In this document: one piece after another, positions 16,811 through 24,454 of the stretch | Position numbering within the stretch: position 1 is the stretch's first letter | How the letters are laid out: every line of letters starts with the position of its first letter | Source of the DNA: Candidatus Endomicrobium embiratermitis | GTDB lineage: Bacteria > Elusimicrobiota > Endomicrobiia > Endomicrobiales > Endomicrobiaceae | Assembly: GCA_009781315.1 (NCBI GenBank) | Contig: WQYI01000002.1 | Location: forward strand, 125,415 to 189,414 | Direction: 5' to 3' | Length of the DNA: 64,000 bases | Notes under the pieces: model-generated | What the model was told of the DNA's origin: nothing | The model's input: only the letters and a program-made list of their open reading frames with translations | Database searches by the model: none | Made by a program: the position numbers and the translations under genes

Positions 16811-18652
16811 TTGAGCATTTTAGATAATATAAACAATCCGAATGATTTAAAAAAAATCAAAAAAGAACACTTGCCTGAAGTCGCTTCGGAAATCAGAAAA
16901 AAAATAATAGAGACCGTTTCAAAAACCGGCGGGCATCTTGCCTCAAGCCTCGGCGCGGTTGATTTAACCGTGGCTCTTCATTACGTTTATAATTCTCCCG
17001 TAGATAAAATAATTTGGGACGTGGGGCATCAGGCTTACGCGCATAAAATTTTAACCGGACGCGGGGATAAATTTGAAACTTTGAGAACCCACAACGGCAT
17101 AAGCGGATTTCCTAGACGTTCCGAGTCCGAACACGATGCTTTCGGCGTCGGACATTCGTCAACGTCAATTTCAGCCGCTTTGGGTTTTGCGGCCGCTAGA
17201 GATTTGAGAAAAGAAAATTATAAAGTCGTGGCCGTGATAGGCGACGGTTCCATGACCGGCGGGCTTGCTTTTGAGGGACTTCAAAACGCGGGACATTTGA
17301 AAAAAGACATGCTTGTAATTTTAAACGATAATGAAATGTTTATATCTCAGAAAGTCGGGGCTATCGCGGGTTATTTCGCGAAGCTTTTGACTGTCGGAAT
17401 GGTTAAAAAAGCCGAACAGAAAATCATGAAAACGGTAAGCCGTTTTCACGGTTTCGGTTCGCCTTTCGGCAAACTTATAAAAAGAGCGAAAGTAATGCTT
17501 TTTCCAGGAATGCTTTTTGAAGAAATGGGGTTTACTTATATCGGTCCCGTACAGGGTCACGATATATCAAATCTTGAGAATATCCTTACAAACATTAAAG
17601 ATATGCAGGGGCCGGTTTTGCTGCACGTGATAACAAAAAAAGGAAAAGGTTACGCTCATGCCGAGGAAAATCCGGAAAAGTTTCACGGCGTAGGAAAATT
17701 TAACGTTAATACCGGTAAAACCGCGAAAAATGAAGAAGTAACTTATACGCAGGTTTTTTCAGACACTCTGGTAAAACTTGCCAATGCCAATGATAAAATT
17801 GTCGCTATAACAGCGGCTATGCCCGAAGGAACGGGGCTTGATAAATTCGCGAAGCATTTTCCCGAAAGATATTTTGACGTCGGAATCGCAGAGGAACACG
17901 CCGTTACTTTTGCTGCCGGAATGGCGGCAGAGGGAATGCAGCCTGTTTGCGCCGTATATTCTACTTTTATGCAGAGAGCGTTGGATAATATAGTTCACGA
18001 CGTGGCTTTGCAGAATCTTCCGGTTGTGTTTGCTTTGGACAGAGCGGGTCTTGTCGGCGAAGACGGCGGAACGCATCACGGAGCTTTTGATTTTTCATAT
18101 TTGAATTTTATTCCGAATTTAATCGTTATGGCGCCTGCTGATGAAAATGAATTGCAGCATATGCTGAAAACCGCGTTAAACTCAAATAAACCCTGCGCTT
18201 TAAGATATCCCAGAGGAGCGGTAGTCGGAGTTGCTCTTGATATGGCTCCGTCTGTTTTGCAGATAGGAAAAGCTAAAGTTATTTCCGAAGGAAAGGATAT
18301 ATGTCTGCTTGCGATAGGCAATCATGTCGATACATGCGTTAAAGCCGCGGAAATGCTTTCCGAAAGAAATATTAAAGCGTCGGTTGTAAATATGAGATTT
18401 TTAAAGCCTCTTGACGAAGAAATAATAAAAGAAATGCTTTCAAAAACCAAAAAATTTATTACCGTAGAGGAAAACGCTTTGACAGGCGGGCTTGGCGAAA
18501 GCGTTAAAAGTTTGTTGTGCAATACCGGCGCTGTCGTCGAATGCATAGGGTTGCCGGATAAATTCATAGAGCACGGAAGCCAGAAGACATTGAGAAAGAA
18601 ATACGGGCTTACGGCTGAAAATATCGCGGAAACGGCGTTAAAAATGCTATAA
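16811..18652 (+). CDS. dxs: 1-deoxy-D-xylulose-5-phosphate synthase
   Basis: Thiamine-diphosphate enzyme that makes DXP from pyruvate and glyceraldehyde 3-phosphate, the entry to the MEP isoprenoid pathway. The ThDP motif is GDGSMTGG (144-151) to NDNEMFIS; WDVGHQAYAHKILTGR carries the conserved His, and AEEHAVTFAAGMA plus DRAGLVGEDGGTHHG are the second-domain motifs. 613 residues, normal. TTG start after CAGGAGTTAATACG. The ispA-dxs pair puts supply of isoprenyl precursors and chain formation in one unit. Confidence 0.97.
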   Translation: MSILDNINNPNDLKKIKKEHLPEVASEIRKKIIETVSKTGGHLASSLGAVDLTVALHYVYNSPVDKIIWDVGHQAYAHKILTGRGDKFETLRTHNGISGFPRRSESEHDAFGVGHSSTSISAALGFAAARDLRKENYKVVAVIGDGSMTGGLAFEGLQNAGHLKKDMLVILNDNEMFISQKVGAIAGYFAKLLTVGMVKKAEQKIMKTVSRFHGFGSPFGKLIKRAKVMLFPGMLFEEMGFTYIGPVQGHDISNLENILTNIKDMQGPVLLHVITKKGKGYAHAEENPEKFHGVGKFNVNTGKTAKNEEVTYTQVFSDTLVKLANANDKIVAITAAMPEGTGLDKFAKHFPERYFDVGIAEEHAVTFAAGMAAEGMQPVCAVYSTFMQRALDNIVHDVALQNLPVVFALDRAGLVGEDGGTHHGAFDFSYLNFIPNLIVMAPADENELQHMLKTALNSNKPCALRYPRGAVVGVALDMAPSVLQIGKAKVISEGKDICLLAIGNHVDTCVKAAEMLSERNIKASVVNMRFLKPLDEEIIKEMLSKTKKFITVEENALTGGLGESVKSLLCNTGAVVECIGLPDKFIEHGSQKTLRKKYGLTAENIAETALKML

Positions 18653-18712
18653 ACGGCAAAGTTCAAAGTGAAAAGTGAAAATAACGACAAAAATAATTAA
18701 AACGGAAAGTCA
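18653..18712 (+). repeat. Modular repeat, one arm and core
   Basis: AACGGCAAAG is followed by GTTCAAA, GTGAAAA, GTGAAAA and then TAACGACAAAAAT. The ACGGCA end, 7-base steps and AACGAC core match the family; the second arm is not clear. Confidence 0.6.
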
Positions 18713-18721
18713 AATTTGTTG

Positions 18722-18761
18722 TTTCCCTCGCCACTTGCGGGAGAGGGACTAAGGGTGAGGG
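18722..18761 (+). repeat. CCCTC/GAGGG hairpin repeat at the tlyA start
   Basis: CCCTCGCCACTTGCGGGAGA followed by GGGACTAAGGGTGAGGGG. It resembles the hairpin at 41933-41988 and overlaps an open frame that would read PSPLAGEGLRVRG. GAGGGG at its end is placed as the tlyA ribosome-binding site. Confidence 0.6.
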
Positions 18762-18769
18762 GTTTGCCT

Positions 18770-19507
18770 TTGGAAAAAAAGAAAGACAAGAAACGTTTGG
18801 ATGTCATGTTATTTGAAAAAGGTTTCTCTGAAACCCGTACGAAAGCGCAGGCGTTTATTATAGGCGGCAGCGTTTATGTCAACGGTGAAGTTCAGTATAA
18901 AGCCGGAACGCTTGTCGGAGACGACGACTTAATCGAAATAAAAAATGTAAATCCGTATGTTTCCCGCGGCGGATTAAAATTAGAATCCGCGTTAAACGCT
19001 TTGAATATAGACGTTTCGGGTTTTATATGTCTGGATATAGGCGCGTCAACCGGCGGTTTTACGGATTGTATGCTTCAAAAAGGCGCGGTTAAAGTTTACG
19101 CCGTAGATGTCGGAACAGGGCAGCTTCATTATAAATTAAGGCAAGACTCCAGAGTAATTAACATAGAAAACGTAAATTTCAGATATTTTGACAATGCTCT
19201 TTTAAAAGACAAAATAGATTTTGCGACAATAGACGTTTCTTTTATATCGCTTGATAAAATTCTTCCTATGGCTTACAAAAGCGTAGGCGAAGATGCTTTT
19301 GTTTTAGCTATGATAAAACCCCAGTTTGAGCTTGAACCGTCCGAAATAAAAAAAGGCGTGGTGAGAGACGAAAAGCTGAGGCAGAAAGCCATAGATAAAA
19401 TTAAAAATTTTGCTTTGGGATTGGGTTTTAAAATAATTTCCGAAGCCGATTCGGGACTTAAAGGCCCAAAAGGTAATTTAGAGCATTTTGTTTTGTTAAA
19501 GAAATAA
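18770..19507 (+). CDS. tlyA: TlyA family rRNA 2'-O-methyltransferase
   Basis: S4-domain plus FtsJ-like methyltransferase that modifies rRNA riboses. The S4 domain opens with KKRLDVMLFEKGFSETRTKA and QAFIIGGSVYVNG; after NPYVSRGGLKLESAL comes the SAM motif CLDIGASTGGFTDCML, then VDVGTGQLHYKLRQD and IDVSFISLDKILP, and KPQFELEPSEIKKGVVRD. The frame is open to TTG 18716, but the extra residues (PSPLAGEGLRVRG) are repeat-encoded. TTG 18770 gives the usual N-terminus, with GAGGGG about 9 bases upstream, and 245 residues. Confidence 0.9.
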   Translation: MEKKKDKKRLDVMLFEKGFSETRTKAQAFIIGGSVYVNGEVQYKAGTLVGDDDLIEIKNVNPYVSRGGLKLESALNALNIDVSGFICLDIGASTGGFTDCMLQKGAVKVYAVDVGTGQLHYKLRQDSRVINIENVNFRYFDNALLKDKIDFATIDVSFISLDKILPMAYKSVGEDAFVLAMIKPQFELEPSEIKKGVVRDEKLRQKAIDKIKNFALGLGFKIISEADSGLKGPKGNLEHFVLLKK

Positions 19508-19522
19508 AAATAATATTTGCTG

Positions 19523-19595
19523 TGTCACCCTGAATTTATTTCAGGGTCTAGTAGTTTGTTAAAGACAAGATTCTGAAACAAGTTCAGAATGACAC
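19523..19595 (+). repeat. GTCA/TGAC double-hairpin element
   Basis: TGTCACCCTGAA-TTTA-TTTCAGGGTCT on the left and AGATTCTGAA-CAAG-TTCAGAATGACA on the right are inverted copies of one another, each with its own hairpin. The stems differ (CCCTGAA versus ATTCTGAA) but both pair. Located between tlyA and leuS. Confidence 0.8.
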
Positions 19596-19614
19596 TTCTA
19601 ACAGAGGTTGTGAA

Positions 19615-22068
19615 ATGTCAGAGTATAATCATTCGGAAATTGAAAAAAAATGGCAGAAAAGATGGGCGGACGATAAGATTTTTAAAGCCGTAAAACAAGA
19701 CGGCAAAGAAAAATATTACTGTCTTGTCATGCTTCCTTATCCGTCGGGAAATCTCCATATGGGACATGTCCGTAATTACAGCATAGGAGACGTTTTCGCC
19801 CGTTTTCATAAAATGAAAGGGAAAAACGTCATTCATCCCATGGGTTGGGACGCTTTCGGTCTTCCGGCTGAAAACGCGGCGATTAAAAATAAAATCCATC
19901 CTGCCAAATGGACAAAGCAAAATATAGCCCGTATGAGGGAGCAGCTTAAAACTTTGGGCATATCTTACGATTGGGACAGAGAAATCGCGACGTGCGATCC
20001 GGAATATTACAAATGGAATCAGTGGTTTTTTATAAAGATGTGGGAAAAAGGGCTGGTTTTCAGAAAAAGTGCGAATGTTAACTGGTGCGTTTCCTGTAAT
20101 ACCGTTTTGGCTAATGAACAAGTTTCCGACGGCGTTTGCTGGAGATGTAAAAATCCGACCGAACACAGAGAGCTTGAGCAGTGGTTTATAAAAATTACGG
20201 ATTATTCCGACGAGCTTCTTGAAGGACACAAGGAGCTTGGAGGCTGGCCTGAACAGGTTTTATCTATGCAGAGAAACTGGATAGGCAAATCTTTCGGCGC
20301 TGAAGTCGATTTTGAACTGGCGGCCGGCGATAAGAAAACAGGAAAAAAATTAAAAATTTTTACCACGCGTCCGGACACTCTTTTCGGAGCGACTTTTATG
20401 GTTGTGGCTCCGGAACACGAAATAATAGACGAACTCAAATCCGAAATAAAAAATAACGCCGAAGTTGAAAAATATATAACCGCGGCGTCTGCAAAATCAA
20501 ATATTGAACGCTCGCAGAGCAAAGACAAGACGGGTGTTTGTCTGCAGGGAATAAAAGCAATAAATCCCGTCAACGGAAATTTAATTCCTGTTTTTACCGC
20601 GGACTATGTTTTAACGGGTTACGGTACGGGCGCAATAATGGCTGTGCCTGCCCACGACCAAAGAGACCATGATTTTGCAAAAAAACATAGTATTCCTATT
20701 ATTGAAGTTATTAAAGGCGAAACGCCTTTCGACGTGCAGGATAAAGCTTATGAAGACGAGGGTGTAGTTGTAAATTCCGGTCAGTTTAACGGAATAAAAT
20801 CGACGGAAGCTTTTGAAAAAGTTTCGGAATGGGTTGAAAAACAGGGTTTTGGTAAAAAGACAATAAACTTTAAATTAAAAGACTGGCTTATTTCCCGCCA
20901 AAGATATTGGGGAACGCCTATTCCTTTTATACATTGTAATATGTGCGGTACGGTTCCTGTTTCTATAAAAGATTTACCGGTAACTTTGCCCGAAGATGTT
21001 GAATTTACTGGTGAAGGGGAATCTCCTTTAAAAACAAGTCAGAGCTTTGTAAACGCAAAATGTCCGAAATGCGGTATGGACGCAAAAAGAGAAACCGACA
21101 CAATGGACACGTTTGTTGATTCCTCATGGTATTATGCCAGATACTGCGACGCTCATAACGATAACGCGCCTTTTGACAACAAGGAATTAAATTACTGGAT
21201 GCCTGTAAACCAGTACATAGGCGGAATAGAGCATGCATGCATGCATTTGATATATTCAAGATTCTGGTATAAAGTGATGAGAGATTTTGGCCTTGCAAGA
21301 GATAATGAACCTTTTACAAATCTTTTAACCCAGGGTATGGTTACGCTCGGCGGAAGCGCGATGTCAAAGTCCAGAGGAAATACGGTAAGCCCGGATGAAA
21401 TAGTTGAAAAATACGGAGCGGATACCGCAAGGCTTTTTATTTTGTTTGCCGCGCCTCCGCAGAAACAGCTTGACTGGTCTTCCGACGGCGTCGAGGGCTG
21501 CTGGAGATTTATCAACAGAATATGGAGGCTTTACGAAATCGTAAACTCTAAATCCGAAATTGTCGCGGCTGATAAAGACAAAGAAGAACTTTTAAGGATA
21601 ACTCATCAGACAATAAAAAAAGTTACCGGCGACATAGAAAAAGAATTTCAATTTAACACGGCGATATCTTCGGTTATGGAACTTGTAAACGCTTTATATT
21701 CGTATAAATTCCACGGTAATGACAACGGAGTTTCCAAAGAAGCTTATAAAACGGTTGTTTTGCTTATGTCTCCGTTTACGCCTCACTTATGCGAGGAAAT
21801 TTGGGAGAAACTCGGAAATAATAATTGTATTTCATCTTCCGAATGGCCTGCCTATGATGAAAAATTTATAAAACAAAATGAAATTGAAATTCCCGTGCAG
21901 ATAAACGGAAAACTTAAAGGCAGAATAACCGTCGCGTCTGACAGCGATGAGGAACAAGTGAGAAAGCAAATCGAAAACGACGAAAAAATTTCCCAACAGC
22001 TTAAAGACAAACAGATAATAAAATTTATATACGTCAAAGATAAAATTGTTACAATCGTTGTGAAATGA
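19615..22068 (+). CDS. leuS: Leucyl-tRNA synthetase
   Basis: Class I aminoacyl-tRNA synthetase charging tRNA-Leu. The HIGH motif appears as HMGH (48-51) in LPYPSGNLHMGHVRNYSIGD, and the KMSKS motif as AMSKS (582-586). Two zinc-type Cys clusters (NWCVSC with CWRC, and CNMCG with CPKCG) and the CP1 editing domain (TTRPDTLFGATFMV, GYGTGAIMAVPAHDQRD) are present. 817 residues, bacterial length. The start ATG follows AGAGGTTGTGAA. The 3' end is followed directly by rnhB. Confidence 0.98.
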   Translation: MSEYNHSEIEKKWQKRWADDKIFKAVKQDGKEKYYCLVMLPYPSGNLHMGHVRNYSIGDVFARFHKMKGKNVIHPMGWDAFGLPAENAAIKNKIHPAKWTKQNIARMREQLKTLGISYDWDREIATCDPEYYKWNQWFFIKMWEKGLVFRKSANVNWCVSCNTVLANEQVSDGVCWRCKNPTEHRELEQWFIKITDYSDELLEGHKELGGWPEQVLSMQRNWIGKSFGAEVDFELAAGDKKTGKKLKIFTTRPDTLFGATFMVVAPEHEIIDELKSEIKNNAEVEKYITAASAKSNIERSQSKDKTGVCLQGIKAINPVNGNLIPVFTADYVLTGYGTGAIMAVPAHDQRDHDFAKKHSIPIIEVIKGETPFDVQDKAYEDEGVVVNSGQFNGIKSTEAFEKVSEWVEKQGFGKKTINFKLKDWLISRQRYWGTPIPFIHCNMCGTVPVSIKDLPVTLPEDVEFTGEGESPLKTSQSFVNAKCPKCGMDAKRETDTMDTFVDSSWYYARYCDAHNDNAPFDNKELNYWMPVNQYIGGIEHACMHLIYSRFWYKVMRDFGLARDNEPFTNLLTQGMVTLGGSAMSKSRGNTVSPDEIVEKYGADTARLFILFAAPPQKQLDWSSDGVEGCWRFINRIWRLYEIVNSKSEIVAADKDKEELLRITHQTIKKVTGDIEKEFQFNTAISSVMELVNALYSYKFHGNDNGVSKEAYKTVVLLMSPFTPHLCEEIWEKLGNNNCISSSEWPAYDEKFIKQNEIEIPVQINGKLKGRITVASDSDEEQVRKQIENDEKISQQLKDKQIIKFIYVKDKIVTIVVK

Positions 22069-22079
22069 GGAAAGTAAAA

Positions 22080-22700
22080 ATGGATTTATTTTTATTTGAT
22101 AAAAATTATCGCGATAAAGGTTTTAAATTTGTAGCCGGCATTGACGAGGCTGGCCGAGGTCCTTTGGCAGGACCTGTTATAGCAGCGGCCGTTATACTCC
22201 CGCAAGGCATAGACATTCCTCATTTAAACGATTCCAAACAGCTTACCGAAAAAAAAAGAGAAACTCTTTTCGACATAATAAGAGAGAAAGCTTTAGCTTA
22301 TGCCGTTTCGTCTATCGATAATAATGCAATCGATAGAATCAATATTTTGCAGGCCACGTTTATTGTCATGAAAAATTCCATAGACGGATTAAAAATAAAT
22401 CCGGAATTATGTCTTGTGGACGGCAATCATAAAATACCGGGATTACAATTTAATCAGCAAGCTGTTGTAGACGGCGACGCGAAAAGCGCTTCCATAGCCG
22501 CGGCTTCAATACTTGCCAAGGTCACAAGAGACAGAATTATGATTGAATACGCAAAACAATACCCTTTATACAAGTTTGAAAAACATAAAGGTTACGGCAC
22601 TAAAACCCACATTGAAGCTTTAAAAGCTCACGGCGCATGTCCTATTCACCGTAAAACTTTTGCTCCTGTAAAACTTTATTTGAGAAACTCAGATGACTGA
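22080..22700 (+). CDS. rnhB: Ribonuclease HII
   Basis: Removes RNA from RNA-DNA hybrids, including single ribonucleotides. GIDEAGRGPLAGPV carries the first catalytic Asp and Glu, followed by LNDSKQLTEKKRE, the third Asp in CLVDG, then DGDAKSASIAAASILAKVTRD and KHKGYGTKTHIEAL. An earlier in-frame ATG (22065) overlaps the leuS stop; ATG 22080 is preferred because GAGGAAAGTAAAA places a ribosome-binding site correctly and the protein (206 residues) begins like the family. Overlaps yraN by 8 bases. Confidence 0.95.
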   Translation: MDLFLFDKNYRDKGFKFVAGIDEAGRGPLAGPVIAAAVILPQGIDIPHLNDSKQLTEKKRETLFDIIREKALAYAVSSIDNNAIDRINILQATFIVMKNSIDGLKINPELCLVDGNHKIPGLQFNQQAVVDGDAKSASIAAASILAKVTRDRIMIEYAKQYPLYKFEKHKGYGTKTHIEALKAHGACPIHRKTFAPVKLYLRNSDD

Positions 22701-23061
22701 CGCCAGAGAAATAGGATTTGATAAAGAAAAAGAAGCTGCTAAGTTTTTAATAAAAAACGGCTATAAAATAATTGAAACGAATTTTAATACAAAATACGGC
22801 GAAATAGATATAGTCGCAAAACATAAAGATTATTTAGTATTCATAGAAGTCAAATACAGAAAATCCTCGGATATTCTCTCTCCTCAGGAAGCCGTAACAT
22901 TTCAAAAACAGCAAAAAATAATAAAATCCGCAATTGTTTACTTAAAACAAAATCGAATAAAAAGCGATATAAAGTTTGACGTCGTCGCCATAAACGATAA
23001 CGAAATAACCCTTATAAAATCCGCGTTTGATATTCCTGAAAGTAAATACTACGGAATCTAA
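22693..23061 (+). CDS. yraN: YraN family putative endonuclease (UPF0102)
   Basis: A 122-residue protein of the YraN family, predicted nuclease fold of the Holliday-junction-resolvase type. The core motif is YGEIDIVAKHKDYLVFIEVKYR, which supplies the E-D-ExK residues of the PD-(D/E)xK active site; GFDKEKEAAKFLIKNGYKI precedes it. The biochemical role is not established in general. rnhB followed by yraN is a common pair in bacteria, as here, with an 8-base overlap. The stop is directly followed by a repeat. Confidence 0.92.
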   Translation: MTDAREIGFDKEKEAAKFLIKNGYKIIETNFNTKYGEIDIVAKHKDYLVFIEVKYRKSSDILSPQEAVTFQKQQKIIKSAIVYLKQNRIKSDIKFDVVAINDNEITLIKSAFDIPESKYYGI

Positions 23062-23067
23062 TAAAAG

Positions 23068-23166
23068 GAAGATTGGATGCATAGAAGTTTAGAGGCATAG
23101 TAACGGCTTTGGAGCAAAACTTTTTTGTTTTTCCATGCATCTATGCATCCTAGCCTCTATGCGTCT
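23068..23166 (-). repeat. Modular palindromic repeat, octamer arms
   Basis: Left units GGATGCAT, AGAAGTTT, AGAGGCAT step by 8 bases; the right arm (ATGCATCT, ATGCATCC, TAGCCTCT, ATGCGTCT) is complementary. It ends TGCCGT, the reverse of the ACGGCA end, so it is in minus orientation. Confidence 0.8.
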
Positions 23167-23178
23167 GCCGTAATGTAA

Positions 23179-23207
23179 TTGTCTTTATTCGCCGTTTTTG
23201 GTAAAAT
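23179..23207 (+). promoter_or_regulatory. Probable sigma-70 promoter for the receiver gene block
   Basis: TTGTCT (23179-23184) and TAAAAT (23202-23207) with a 17-base spacer, just after a repeat and directly before the receiver gene. The -10 is only 6 bases from the ATG, so the transcript would be nearly leaderless. Confidence 0.5.
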
Positions 23208-23213
23208 TTTATT

Positions 23214-23591
23214 ATGATAAAAATTATGCTTGTTGATGATGAGATTTTTGCCAGAGACAATATGGCAAGAATTGTACAAAGAAAAGGGTTTTCCGTATGC
23301 TGTGCCGGTACGGCTGAGGAAGCTCTTGAAGTTTTTAAAAAAGAGAAACCTGAGATAGTTTTTCTAGATCTTATGCTTCCGGATTTGGACGGCGATCATC
23401 TGTTCCCGTATTTTAAAGAGATTAATGCTTTCGTGGATATTTATTTTATAACCGGTTCCGGAATAGTTTTTAACGAAGAAAAAGCGAAAGAACTCGGCGC
23501 TGCCGGTTATATGCAAAAACCAGTTTACCCTGAAGATTTGTTTAAACTTTTGGAAGAAATAAAGTTAAAAAAATCGGCAGAGCAAAAATGA
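23214..23591 (+). CDS. Stand-alone response regulator receiver protein
   Basis: A 125-residue CheY-like receiver with no output domain. Asp9 and neighbouring Asp/Glu in IMLVDDEIFARDN form the acidic pocket, the phosphorylated Asp is in IVFLDLMLPDLDGD (about residue 53), FITGSG supplies the Thr and MQKPVYP the Lys. A complete set of conserved residues means phosphorylation is expected. It must act through protein contacts or a separate partner; no histidine kinase is in the window. Its stop overlaps the start of the next gene (ATGA), tying it to an exported protein of unknown function, an unusual coupling. Confidence 0.92.
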   Translation: MIKIMLVDDEIFARDNMARIVQRKGFSVCCAGTAEEALEVFKKEKPEIVFLDLMLPDLDGDHLFPYFKEINAFVDIYFITGSGIVFNEEKAKELGAAGYMQKPVYPEDLFKLLEEIKLKKSAEQK

Positions 23592-24418
23592 AAAAAATTA
23601 TAATTTTAATTTTATCAATGTGCGTTTTTGCGAACGTGTCTTTTGCTTACGGAAGCCTTAATTACGAAGATTTCGGCGAATATAAATCCAAATACAGAAT
23701 ACTTTACGGACTTTTACTTATAGTAGGCGGCGGAGCATTGGCTTATGACGGCTTCAGAACTGTTAAAGTTGATATTTCGAAACCTTCTTACAGTATTACC
23801 GCTAGTGGAAGATGGTTTGAAGGTCCATTCTCTGGTCAAGTGACGCTTGAGTCAATAGGAACTTTCACAAACACCGGTAATGTGGTATTGAGAGATATCG
23901 CATTTCAGGTAAGATATAGAAGTACTGGTTATCAAGCCGGAGCATATTTTCCAGACCAAGGTATTCCTTATGACCCTAACAATCCGGTCGGAGTTTGGGT
24001 TAATTTTCCTCCCGACCCTGATACTGGTATAGTACCACAGACTCTTTACACTTCAGAAATTGGTCAGACTTGTGATTGGAGCAGAGGCCCGGAGCCTTTT
24101 AGCTTAACAGATACTGCTGGACAGTGGCCAGATGCCTTTGATCAAAATACTTGGTATTCTGAAGAGTTGGACCCTGAGTATCCACTGGTTGAAGTTATAA
24201 ATGTAGAATATAATTGGGATAAAAAATACAAAGAAGAAATGAATAACGTATATGAAGGAATAGCCGGGGCTGTTCTTCTTGGCGCAGGGGTATATATTTT
24301 GGTTGACTATTTAGTAAGTTTAAAGCGTTTCAACTACTATATGAAAAAACACGGAATGGATATATATGTGGAAAATTATTATGATGAATTCCGTCTGAAG
24401 CTAAGTAAGAAAATATAA
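23588..24418 (+). CDS. Exported or membrane protein of unknown function
   Basis: I do not recognise this 276-residue protein. It begins with a signal peptide (MKKIIILILSMCVFANVSFA), has a hydrophobic segment near residues 38-56 (ILYGLLLIVGGGALAY), a central region of about 140 residues rich in Pro, Asp and Tyr with strands such as GTFTNTGNVVLRDIAFQVRY, reminiscent of small beta-sandwich domains, and a second membrane segment near 218-238 before a basic C-terminal tail. The topology suggests a periplasmic loop held by two membrane segments. The 4-base overlap with the receiver gene suggests co-expression. A gliding or envelope role would be a guess. Confidence 0.7.
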   Translation: MKKIIILILSMCVFANVSFAYGSLNYEDFGEYKSKYRILYGLLLIVGGGALAYDGFRTVKVDISKPSYSITASGRWFEGPFSGQVTLESIGTFTNTGNVVLRDIAFQVRYRSTGYQAGAYFPDQGIPYDPNNPVGVWVNFPPDPDTGIVPQTLYTSEIGQTCDWSRGPEPFSLTDTAGQWPDAFDQNTWYSEELDPEYPLVEVINVEYNWDKKYKEEMNNVYEGIAGAVLLGAGVYILVDYLVSLKRFNYYMKKHGMDIYVENYYDEFRLKLSKKI

Positions 24419-24454
24419 TATTCCTCTTCTTATTTGTCATTAACAGGATTTTGG

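Noticed and set aside
18716-18769. N-terminal extension of TlyA starting at TTG 18716
   Set aside because: The extra residues come from a hairpin repeat; the family N-terminus and a ribosome-binding site fit TTG 18770.
23068-23166. CRISPR-like appearance of the short periodic units
   Set aside because: Units are 7-8 bases, degenerate, without spacers, and form complementary arms; no cas genes are present.
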